A DNA stretch of 64,000 nt from the NCBI RefSeq assembly GCF_000691145.1, contig NZ_ASJC01000001.1:124001-188000 (forward strand). The letters are read 5' to 3'. The notes beneath the pieces were generated by a model. The model ran no database searches. It had not been told where the DNA came from and was given only the letters and a program-made list of their open reading frames with translations. Shown here piece after piece: positions 18,205 to 24,990 of the stretch; position 1 is the stretch's first letter; each line of letters begins with the position of its first letter. Position numbers and translations under genes: made by a program. Origin of the DNA: Bacillus altitudinis 41KF2b (GTDB lineage: Bacteria; Bacillota; Bacilli; Bacillales; Bacillaceae).

Positions 18205-19011
18205 ATGACGATTAAAAAAGCATTAACCATCGCAGGTACTGATTCTGGTGGTGGAGCAGGTATTCAAGCAGACTTGAAAACCTTTCAGGAGCTTGGTGTG
18301 TACGGAATGTCCGCCATTACGGCCATTACAGCGCAAAACACACTTGGCGTTCACGGTATTTATCCTCTGTCTATCGAGGCGCTCGAAAGTCAAATTGATG
18401 CAGTAGCAGAAGACTTGTTGCCAGATGCCGCTAAAACAGGGATGCTGTGGAGTGCCGACATGATCAGTGTCGTTGCTGAAAAGACGAAGCAATATGACTT
18501 GAAACTAATTGTCGATCCAGTCATGATTGCCAAAGGCGGCGCTTCTTTATTAAATGAAGATGCGGTCTCTGCTATGAAAACACAGTTACTACCTGTCAGT
18601 TATGCAGTCACACCGAATCTCCCTGAGGCAGAAGTGCTGATAGGCATGCGCATTCAGACAAAAGACGATCGCCATAGAGCAGCAGAACGACTTTATGAGC
18701 TTGGCACGTCCTATGTTGTGATCAAAGGAGGTCATAGTCCTTCAGACGGCCTCATTACAGACCTTTTGTACGATGGAAAAAGCTTTTTTGAACTCACGAA
18801 CGAACATATTGATACACCACATACACACGGAACAGGCTGTACATTTGCAGCGGCATTAACGGCAGAAATAGCAAAAGGTCGTTCCATGAAGGAAGCCTTT
18901 GAAACGGCAGAAACCTTTGTCCATGAGGCGATCAAATTTCCTCTGAATATTGGCGCTGGGCACGGACCGACTAACCACTTTGCTTATCAGCAAAACAGAG
19001 TCAAAGCATAA
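18205..19011 (+). CDS. thiD: HMP / HMP-phosphate kinase ThiD
   Basis: Two-step phosphorylation of hydroxymethylpyrimidine (yjbV/thiD of B. subtilis). 268-aa ribokinase fold: TIAGTDSGGGAGIQADLKTF, LIVDPVMIAKGGASLL, VTPNLPEAEVL, and the anion-hole/catalytic segment DTPHTHGTGCTFAAALTAE. Last gene of the thi operon; a terminator follows within 5 bp. Confidence 0.95.
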   Translation: MTIKKALTIAGTDSGGGAGIQADLKTFQELGVYGMSAITAITAQNTLGVHGIYPLSIEALESQIDAVAEDLLPDAAKTGMLWSADMISVVAEKTKQYDLKLIVDPVMIAKGGASLLNEDAVSAMKTQLLPVSYAVTPNLPEAEVLIGMRIQTKDDRHRAAERLYELGTSYVVIKGGHSPSDGLITDLLYDGKSFFELTNEHIDTPHTHGTGCTFAAALTAEIAKGRSMKEAFETAETFVHEAIKFPLNIGAGHGPTNHFAYQQNRVKA

Positions 19012-19013
19012 AA

Positions 19014-19049
19014 AGAAGACTGTCTTCACTTGTGAGGACGGTCTTTTTT
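19014..19049 (+). terminator. Terminator of the thiamine operon
   Basis: AAGACTGTCTTCAC/GTGAGGACGGTCTT stem with TTTTTT tail. Confidence 0.85.
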
Positions 19050-19078
19050 CTGAAATAAAAACTTTCTTTCAACGGAAA

Positions 19079-19125
19079 TTGTCAATATCTCATGATTTGT
19101 GATAAGATTATGATCAGGTACTAAT
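19079..19125 (+). promoter_or_regulatory. fabI promoter with FapR operator
   Basis: TTGTCA (19079-19084), 18-bp spacer, TAAGAT (19103-19108). The 19-bp FapR-type element ATTATGATCAGGTACTAAT (19107-19125) overlaps the -10 and start region. Its right half is a perfect match to the malonyl-CoA-responsive repressor's site (AGGTACTAAT); the left half is weaker. Confidence 0.8.
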
Positions 19126-19160
19126 ACTATGTCTTGAAAAAATAGGAGGCTTTAATACAT

Positions 19161-19937
19161 ATGAACTTTTCTTTAGAAGGCCGTAATATTGTGGTGATGG
19201 GTGTTGCCAATAAACGAAGCATCGCTTGGGGAATCGCTCGTTCACTTCACGAAGCAGGAGCTCGTTTGATTTTTACTTATGTTGGAGATCGTCTGGCAGA
19301 ATCAGTGAAAGAGCTAGCAAGCACGCTAGAGCGTGATGATTCCATTATTCTTCCTTGTGATGTGACAAGTGATGAAGAAATCGAAAAATGTTTTGCAACG
19401 ATTAAAGAAAAAGTACAAGTCATCCATGGTGTTGCACATGCGATTGCATTTGCGAACAAAGAAGAGCTTGTCGGTGAATATTTGAACACGAACCGTGAAG
19501 GTTTCCTTTTAGCGCACAACATTAGTGCCTATTCACTAACAGCTGTAGCAAAAGCAGCACGTCCGCTCATGACAGAAGGCGGAAGCATTGTCACACTTAC
19601 TTACCTAGGCGGAGAGCGCGTTGTCTCTAACTACAATGTCATGGGTGTAGCAAAAGCAGCCCTTGAAGCAAGTGTGAAATACTTAGCAAATGATCTTGGA
19701 GCGGAAGGCATCCGTGTGAACAGCATTTCTGCTGGACCAATTCGTACGTTATCTGCAAAAGGAATCAGCGGCTTTAATACGATCCTGAAGGATATTGAAG
19801 AGCGTGCACCGCTTCGCCGTACAACGACTCCTGAAGAAGTTGGCGATACAGCACTATTCTTATTCAGTGATTTATCGCGCGGCATGACAGGTGAGAATCT
19901 TCATGTTGATTCTGGCTTCCATATCATTGCCCGCTAA
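19161..19937 (+). CDS. fabI: Enoyl-[acyl-carrier-protein] reductase FabI (NADH/NADPH)
   Basis: Reduces trans-2-enoyl-ACP in fatty acid elongation; triclosan-target class. 258-aa SDR protein with VMGVANKRSIAWGIA (cofactor loop), the catalytic YNVMGVAK (Tyr-x6-Lys, about 157-164), and RVNSISAGPIRTLSAKGISGF. ATG follows AGGAGGC. Single gene with its own FapR-type operator and terminator. Confidence 0.97.
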   Translation: MNFSLEGRNIVVMGVANKRSIAWGIARSLHEAGARLIFTYVGDRLAESVKELASTLERDDSIILPCDVTSDEEIEKCFATIKEKVQVIHGVAHAIAFANKEELVGEYLNTNREGFLLAHNISAYSLTAVAKAARPLMTEGGSIVTLTYLGGERVVSNYNVMGVAKAALEASVKYLANDLGAEGIRVNSISAGPIRTLSAKGISGFNTILKDIEERAPLRRTTTPEEVGDTALFLFSDLSRGMTGENLHVDSGFHIIAR

Positions 19938-19952
19938 ACGAATAATTGATTT

Positions 19953-19990
19953 GCAGCATACCAATCACTGGTATGCTGTTTTTTATTTTT
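19953..19990 (+). terminator. Terminator of fabI
   Basis: AGCATACCA/TGGTATGCT stem with T-run. Confidence 0.88.
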
Positions 19991-20050
19991 CTTCTGATTT
20001 GGGGTGTCCTCTCATATATATAAGGAATGAATCATTCGGGAGGGATCAGT

Positions 20051-20626
20051 ATGTCAAATAAAGGTGATGAGAATCAAAAGCCGCTTATGTATATTGTTCA
20101 GCCGAGCTATGATGAATCAGCGCCGGCCATGCAAAATATTGTGAGAAAGCGAAAGAAGTCAGAAAAACCTTCAGAAACCAATAAAAGCGCCAAAGAGGAT
20201 GCAATCGACGAGAGCGTGCAAGAACCTGTATCACAGGAAGTAAAGCAGAAAAAAGAAGAGCCGCCTGCACTACAGCAAGAGCGGGAGATCAATCAAGAAA
20301 AAGATGATTCACAAAATCGAGAGCCAGTACAAGAACAAGAAAAACAGCCAGAAGGCGTATTTCATGAAACAAAAGAAGAACCAAGAAGAAAACGAGTGAA
20401 GAAGCCGTTAAGCCAAATGAATATCGAGGAGAAAGTCGATTTTCTTACAAGTCTGCCGCATAATATGCCGAGAGCGCTTTGCCTCATTGAAGCCGATGGA
20501 AAAACATATAGAGGAATCATCATGGAGAGAAAAGACAATATGGTGGTCATCCGCACGGCAGGCGGCGGTAATCCAGTGGAATTAGCAATTGGTGATATTT
20601 CTTCTATTCATCCACTTGGTTTTTAA
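20051..20626 (+). CDS. cotO: Spore coat protein CotO (YjbX)
   Basis: Outer-coat/crust morphogenetic protein. 191 aa: a short N-terminal conserved piece (KPLMYIVQPSYDE), a long Lys/Glu/Gln-rich charged middle (about residues 30-125), and a folded C-terminal domain (SQMNIEEKVDFLTSLPHNMPRA...VELAIGDISSIHPLGF). Somewhat shorter than B. subtilis CotO, mainly in the low-complexity middle. ATG follows GGGAGGGAT. Convergent with cotZ. Confidence 0.88.
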   Translation: MSNKGDENQKPLMYIVQPSYDESAPAMQNIVRKRKKSEKPSETNKSAKEDAIDESVQEPVSQEVKQKKEEPPALQQEREINQEKDDSQNREPVQEQEKQPEGVFHETKEEPRRKRVKKPLSQMNIEEKVDFLTSLPHNMPRALCLIEADGKTYRGIIMERKDNMVVIRTAGGGNPVELAIGDISSIHPLGF

Positions 20627-20633
20627 TGAACAT

Positions 20634-20662
20634 AAAAAAAGTCCCATAACGGGACTTTTTTT
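20634..20662. terminator. Bidirectional terminator cotO/cotZ
   Basis: AAAAAAAGTCCC-ataac-GGGACTTTTTTT, a perfect bidirectional hairpin between convergent genes. Confidence 0.9.
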
Positions 20663-20663
20663 G

Positions 20664-21107
20664 TTAGCAGCTACGGTTGATGAGTCTTGGATTTAAGCAC
20701 TCGATTGCGCAGAAGCAGTCAAGGTCTACTTCAATGCAATACTTTGATTTTTCTAAACGGAACACATCACATACGGAATCTTTATCTGTAAAATCTAAAA
20801 TATGACGATCTTTGTCAAATGCAATAAGCAAGCTGAGTGTTGCGCAGTGATCAGAGATGTGTTCGACTCTGAAAAATGCAGTGCTGAAGCAAGGGCCGGC
20901 ATCTACTTCTCCGACGTTTCCGAATGCGACGAATGGTTTTGATTTTGAGGTAAATAGAACAAATGGGACAGTGTCACCTAATGAATGTGATGGAGAAAGG
21001 AGATTGCTGTAACAGCTGGTCGGGCAATCCTCTTCGACGGCATTTTGTAAGTCGTTTATGTTTTCAACAGCCTCTGCTACACAGTTCCATGAATGTTTGC
21101 GGCTCAT
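20664..21107 (-). CDS. cotZ: Spore coat (crust) protein CotZ
   Basis: A 147-aa Cys-rich crust protein that seeds the outermost spore layer together with CotY. Contains [22 protein letters not shown] and the CotY/CotZ C-terminus CIEVDLDCFCAIECLNPRLI. The ATG at 21107 follows AGGAGGG; upstream in-frame codons lack a ribosome site. Length and sequence fit CotZ rather than the longer CotY, which is the next gene upstream. Bases 21108-21319 between the two contain only a possible hairpin (ATGCGGA...TCCGCAT). Confidence 0.9.
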   Translation of the reverse strand: MSRKHSWNCVAEAVENINDLQNAVEEDCPTSCYSNLLSPSHSLGDTVPFVLFTSKSKPFVAFGNVGEVDAGPCFSTAFFRVEHISDHCATLSLLIAFDKDRHILDFTDKDSVCDVFRLEKSKYCIEVDLDCFCAIECLNPRLINRSC

Positions 21108-21319
21108 ATTCAACCCTCCTATACAAGGAAATTTGTTTGAGTGTTTGAGCACTGTCATCATCATCTATAAGCTTTATTATGTGTCTCGCCGGTTGATGCA
21201 TCTAATGTCAATCAATGCGGAAGCGGCCGCCTTTTGCTGACTGCTCCGCATGATTGGTTGTCATTCGTGAGGAAGGGGATGCTTTGACTTATGACAAGAT
21301 AGATGAGCGGGCGATTGGT

Positions 21320-21811
21320 TTAGCCGTGGTGATGATGCTTTTTATCTTTTGTTGGCATGACTCTGTCGACAAGTTCTGGATTTAAACATTGGATCGCGCA
21401 GAAACAGTTCAAATCAACTTCGATACAAAAGTCCGCTTTTTCTAAACCAAAGAAGTCAGGATCGCAAGGGTGACAAACGCTTAACGTATGTCCGTGTACA
21501 TCAACAGGTCTTAATACAGATAATGTGGCACAGCAGTCATGCAATTTTTCAACCCGGAAGAAAATGGATTCGAAGCATTGGCAATCGTCAACAAATCCTC
21601 CAATGTTTCCGAAAGTAGAGAACAATCCGCCCTTTTTATCAAAAAGTAAAAACGGAATCGTATCTTTTCCAGAAACTGTCGGGCTTAATAAATTACTGTA
21701 GCAGCTCGTAGGACATTTATCTTCTACAGCTTCCTGCTCTGCTAAAATCTTATCAACCGCATCGCATACACAGTTTTCATCATGTCGGCCATGGTGTTTT
21801 CCGCAGCTCAT
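21320..21811 (-). CDS. cotY: Spore coat (crust) protein CotY
   Basis: A 163-aa paralogue of CotZ sharing [15 protein letters not shown] and [22 protein letters not shown], but with a His/Cys-rich N-terminus ([14 protein letters not shown]) and a Lys/His tail (KDKKHHHHG) typical of CotY, which self-assembles into crust lattices through cysteines. The ATG at 21811 follows AAAGGAG. Sporulation-late (sigma-K/GerE) control is known for the family; I did not find a convincing promoter here. Confidence 0.9.
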   Translation of the reverse strand: MSCGKHHGRHDENCVCDAVDKILAEQEAVEDKCPTSCYSNLLSPTVSGKDTIPFLLFDKKGGLFSTFGNIGGFVDDCQCFESIFFRVEKLHDCCATLSVLRPVDVHGHTLSVCHPCDPDFFGLEKADFCIEVDLNCFCAIQCLNPELVDRVMPTKDKKHHHHG

Positions 21812-21924
21812 GGATTTCAGCTCCTTTAACAAGGTATTTGACTTTAGTCCTTAACAACATATGTATGCGCCCTCTAGTTGGTGTGGGTAAATGACTATTT
21901 ATCTTTGTTGTATTTTTAGAAAAA

Positions 21925-21957
21925 GGAAAAGCAGAGCTTTTCGCTCTGCTTTTGTAC
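21925..21957 (-). terminator. Terminator after cotX
   Basis: AAAAGCAGAGC/GCTCTGCTTTT stem (21927-21937 and 21943-21953). Confidence 0.75.
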
Positions 21958-21958
21958 A

Positions 21959-22444
21959 TTAGAGGATACCAATTGCAACGATCGTCGCAACAAGTGTCTG
22001 TGTAAGTGTTTGGATGGCAATAGAGATGTCCGCATCGATTGTAGAGACTGTAACGTTTCTAGAGTTTTCGATAACAAGTTTCTGACGATTTGTTTGTTTG
22101 TGGCTAGCTGCTTGTAAGAGATCTTGCGTGACGCGGTCAGCTAGGTCACCATCAGCGATTGAGATGTTTGTAATGGTGATGATCGCTGTTTGAACAGCTG
22201 CTTGGATAGATGCTGCAACCTGTGCATCAACAGAAGAGACGTTAATGTCACAAGAATCTCTAACGATAATGACTTCCTCAGATGTCTGCTTTGTGACACT
22301 CACTTGATCAAAGTCTTGTAAAACATCTTCATCATCATAATAGTGGCCGTCACAAACTGCTTTTCTTTCGTAGTTATGATGGTAATCGCCGTGGTGTGTA
22401 CAGTTACGATCTAGAGCAACCCAAGAGTATGGTTTAGAATCCAT
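21959..22444 (-). CDS. cotX: Spore coat protein CotX
   Basis: A 161-aa insoluble crust protein. The N-terminal third is His/Tyr/Asp-rich. The C-terminal two thirds hold two tandem copies of the spore coat X/V motif: VIIVRDSCDINVSSVDAQVA...SIQAAVQT and LVIENSRNVTVSTIDADIS...AIQTLTQT. GGAGGAAAAG precedes the ATG. Upstream lie cotW and cotV on the same strand, as in the B. subtilis cotVWX cluster. Confidence 0.92.
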   Translation of the reverse strand: MDSKPYSWVALDRNCTHHGDYHHNYERKAVCDGHYYDDEDVLQDFDQVSVTKQTSEEVIIVRDSCDINVSSVDAQVAASIQAAVQTAIITITNISIADGDLADRVTQDLLQAASHKQTNRQKLVIENSRNVTVSTIDADISIAIQTLTQTLVATIVAIGIL

Positions 22445-22532
22445 TTCTTTTCCTCCTTCCGTTTACTTTATTAAATGCTGGAATGATTGGTTTTGTCTCG
22501 GGCATTTATCCTAGCAGGCAACCCATTTTTAT

Positions 22533-22868
22533 TTAATCGTTATTTTGCTGCGCTTGACGGCGCTGCTGGATACGATCTCGAAGTGAATTTCGTTTAGGAC
22601 GCACTTGTGGTTCAGGCTCGACCTCTTCTGCATGTTTTGCTGCCTCTGCCTGACGCTTTTTCTCTTGCTGCTGCTGTACGAAATCATCTGCTTTCTTTTG
22701 TAAATCCTGAACCAGCTTCAAAATCATCCTTCTTTGATCTTCTGAAAGGTTTGCTTTCTGATCATCTGTGACATTATTTTTGTTTAAAATATCACTCACA
22801 AGAAGGCTTGTTAATGGATCAACATCAGTGTTGATTTGAAACTCCTTTTTTTCGTTCTCTTCAGCCAC
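22533..22868 (-). CDS. cotW: Spore coat protein CotW
   Basis: A 111-aa charged protein: VDPLTSLLVSDILNKNNVT near the N-terminus, then a Lys/Gln/Glu-rich helical region and a RDRIQQRRQAQQ tail. GTG at 22868 is chosen because GAAAGAGGTG lies at proper spacing and it gives the CotW family length; a longer frame overlaps cotV's end. CotW works with CotX in the crust. Confidence 0.87.
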   Translation of the reverse strand: MAEENEKKEFQINTDVDPLTSLLVSDILNKNNVTDDQKANLSEDQRRMILKLVQDLQKKADDFVQQQQEKKRQAEAAKHAEEVEPEPQVRPKRNSLRDRIQQRRQAQQNND

Positions 22869-22912
22869 GATTATTTCACCTCTTTCATACATGATGTTAG
22901 AAAAAGAAAGGG

Positions 22913-23299
22913 TCAAAGAATGCCGGCTTCAACTAAAAGTACATTCAGTGTTTGAGTGAGAATTTGTACGGAGTTCATAATGGATGCATCAGATAATGTA
23001 ATCGTGACGTTATAACAATTGATGATTTGAATCACTGTTTTCTTTTGAACTGTCACTTGTTGTGCAGCTAAAAGCTGTTCTGTGATGTCTGCAGCCAATT
23101 CATCATCTGGTACAAGAATTTGAATTAAAAGAGTAATGATTGTCGTTACGGTCGCTTGAAGGGAGAGTGCGGCTGTTACATCTGTTTTATGAATCGTGAC
23201 ATTTTCGGAATCCTTGATCTCGATGAAATCATCATAATTGCTGATTAATTCGTTTAACAGTTGTGTGTATAATAAATCAGCACTTTCTTCAATAGACAA
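22913..23299 (-). CDS. cotV: Spore coat protein CotV
   Basis: A 128-aa crust protein of the CotX/CotV family with two tandem X/V motifs: FIEIKDSENVTIHKTDVTAALSLQ and IQIINCYNVTITLSDASIM...QILTQTL. TTG at 23299 is the likely start: GAAAGGAG lies 8 bp before it, whereas the GTG three codons upstream overlaps that ribosome site. First gene of cotV-cotW-cotX. Confidence 0.9.
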   Translation of the reverse strand: MSIEESADLLYTQLLNELISNYDDFIEIKDSENVTIHKTDVTAALSLQATVTTIITLLIQILVPDDELAADITEQLLAAQQVTVQKKTVIQIINCYNVTITLSDASIMNSVQILTQTLNVLLVEAGIL

Positions 23300-23476
23300 T
23301 ACTTTCACTCCTTTCTTATCTATACATTATTTAATGCAGCAGAGGCTCAAGGTGGAATCGGAAAGCATGAAAAAGTACAACCCAATTTTATTTGCACTCG
23401 ATTCATCATGGCGGTCTTTCTTTTTGCATATATAAAGAAAGGACGGAAAAAGAAGAATGAAGGAGGTGGAGGTTCC

Positions 23477-23827
23477 ATGAGCGGCGCTTTGTCATTTGCT
23501 ATATTTGCCCTCGCATCCTTTAGGCTGACGAGATTGATCGTGTTTGATACGATTACAGCCCCCTTTCGCCGTCTATTTCATGAAGAGCAAGAAGAGGTAA
23601 ACGAACAAGGTGAAGTCGAGACCTATATCGTCATTAAGGGGAAGGGACTGCGATCTTGGATAGGAGAGCTGTTAAGCTGTTATTGGTGTACGGGTATGTG
23701 GTGCACTGCTGCTTTACTACTGATATACATATTTTTTCCTGTCATCAGCATGTGGCTTAATTTACTATTAGCGATTGCCGCCGCAGCAGGCTTGATTGAA
23801 GCAGTCGTGTCGAAGCTTGTGAAATAA
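23477..23827 (+). CDS. yjcA: YjcA, sporulation membrane protein (DUF1360 type)
   Basis: A 116-aa protein with an N-terminal hydrophobic segment (SFAIFALASFRLTRLIVFD), then a charged stretch, a conserved ELLSCYWCTGMWCTA with paired cysteines, and two more membrane segments. B. subtilis yjcA in the same place is a sporulation gene of unknown role. ATG follows a perfect AGGAGGTGGAGG. Divergent from cotV. Confidence 0.87.
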   Translation: MSGALSFAIFALASFRLTRLIVFDTITAPFRRLFHEEQEEVNEQGEVETYIVIKGKGLRSWIGELLSCYWCTGMWCTAALLLIYIFFPVISMWLNLLLAIAAAAGLIEAVVSKLVK

Positions 23828-23898
23828 ACAGGCATTCTGATCAGACACGCTTAAAGAAAATGCATATACTAACATGGAATAGGAAAGGAAGGGTTGCG

Positions 23899-24027
23899 AT
23901 GAAACCAACTGAAACACCGTCACATATGCTTCAAGGGTATCCAGCGCAGTCAAATCAACAATCTGTATATACGAAGAAAATCAAGAAGACGGGCTGCGGC
24001 TGCGGGAAGAAAAAGAAACCTCAATAG
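23899..24027 (+). CDS. Small Cys/Lys-rich peptide, probable spore protein
   Basis: A 42-aa frame: MKPTETPSHMLQGYPAQSNQ..., ending KKIKKTGCGCGKKKKPQ. AGGAAAGGAAGGG precedes the ATG and a good terminator follows the stop, so it looks like a real single-gene unit. The CGCG-polyLys tail resembles small coat peptides, and it sits among coat genes. I do not recognise the family with certainty. Confidence 0.7.
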   Translation: MKPTETPSHMLQGYPAQSNQQSVYTKKIKKTGCGCGKKKKPQ

Positions 24028-24036
24028 AGAAAAACA

Positions 24037-24061
24037 AAAGCCGGATTTATCCGGTTTTTTT
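24037..24061 (+). terminator. Terminator after the 42-aa gene
   Basis: AGCCGGA-ttta-TCCGGT stem with a T-run. Confidence 0.88.
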
Positions 24062-24111
24062 GTTGCCCTTTTTTTGGGTGATGCATATGTAAGAGAGAAG
24101 GGGTGACCAGA

Positions 24112-24333
24112 ATGGATGCATTCGAACAATTAATCGGTTCCTTGTTCACTAAACCCCATGATGGGAAAGAGCAAGCGCACGAAAAAGCTGAAATGGATCT
24201 AGCGAATAAAGCGAAGGATCTTGAAGAGCACTTAAAAGCATTTGGCGAGAAAATGGATACTTTTGCGAAAGAAACAGAAGCATTCATGATCCGTCATGGA
24301 GAGGCAGATTACGTCTTTAAACAGCAGAAATAA
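24112..24333 (+). CDS. Small helical protein of unknown function
   Basis: 73 aa, strongly charged and predicted helical/coiled-coil: HEKAEMDLANKAKDLEEHLKAFGEKMDTFAKETEAFM. ATG at 24112 follows GAAGGGGTG. It has no cysteines or membrane segment. Position inside the sporulation block suggests expression during sporulation, but this is only context. Confidence 0.72.
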   Translation: MDAFEQLIGSLFTKPHDGKEQAHEKAEMDLANKAKDLEEHLKAFGEKMDTFAKETEAFMIRHGEADYVFKQQK

Positions 24334-24417
24334 AAATTCCGCACTTTTTTATGTGATCGTCCAAACCATTTCATGTATTTTTCATATTTTGTAAGGGAGA
24401 AGAGGAGGTGCTAAAAT

Positions 24418-24555
24418 ATGAGTTGTTACGGTTACGGTGGCGGTTATTGCGGAGGTTATGGCGGCGGCTACGGCGGCGGTTATGGTTCAACTTTTGTTCT
24501 TGTCGTCGTGCTTTTCATCCTTCTAATCATCGTTGGTGCTTCTTTCTTTAACTAA
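24418..24555 (+). CDS. yjcZ: YjcZ-type sporulation membrane peptide
   Basis: 45 aa: a Gly/Tyr-rich N-terminus built of GGGYGGGYG-like repeats with two Cys, then one hydrophobic helix ([21 protein letters not shown]). This matches the YjcZ/SscA family of tiny sporulation proteins. AGAGGAGGTG precedes the ATG. spoVIF follows, as in B. subtilis yjcZ-spoVIF. Confidence 0.88.
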   Translation: MSCYGYGGGYCGGYGGGYGGGYGSTFVLVVVLFILLIIVGASFFN

Positions 24556-24691
24556 ACAGTAAGAAGGTGAGGGAAGCAATAGGGAAGCCTTTTGCTTTCC
24601 TTTCTCTTTGCTAACAAGGCAGCAGGATAGGCACATATCTCGCCTATTTTCATATAGTAAGGTGATTACTCCACAAAGAGGAGGCAAAGGA

Positions 24692-24949
24692 ATGGATAAT
24701 AAATTCTTTAAAAGCGTGGAAAATAAAACAGGTGTAAATATGAATGATGTCTTTAAGCTTGCAGGTTCTTTGCAAAACGCGAACTTTAAAGATGAGAATA
24801 CCGTTCGAGGTGTCATTAAAAAAGTGGCGCAGCTTGCAAACAAACGTGTACCTAAAGAAATGGAAGACAAAATCGTTCAATCGATTACAAGTGGAAAAGA
24901 AAAGCTTGATTTTAATACAATCGCTAAAATGATGAACAACAAAAAATAA
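24692..24949 (+). CDS. spoVIF: Stage VI sporulation protein F (SpoVIF, YjcC)
   Basis: An 85-aa protein needed for late coat assembly and spore resistance; in B. subtilis it acts with GerE-controlled coat genes. Sequence MDNKFFKSVENKTGVNM...TVRGVIKKVAQLANKRVPKEMEDKIV...TIAKMMNNKK matches the family. ATG at 24692 follows GAGGAGGCAAAGG. Confidence 0.92.
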   Translation: MDNKFFKSVENKTGVNMNDVFKLAGSLQNANFKDENTVRGVIKKVAQLANKRVPKEMEDKIVQSITSGKEKLDFNTIAKMMNNKK

Positions 24950-24990
24950 ACAACAGGCTCTCCATTTAAAGGGGGGCCTGTTGTTTTTGT
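24950..24990. terminator. Bidirectional terminator spoVIF/yjcD
   Basis: CAACAGGC/GCCTGTTG (24951-24958 and 24976-24983) with TTTTT on the plus side; the yjcD stop lies within the loop. Confidence 0.8.
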
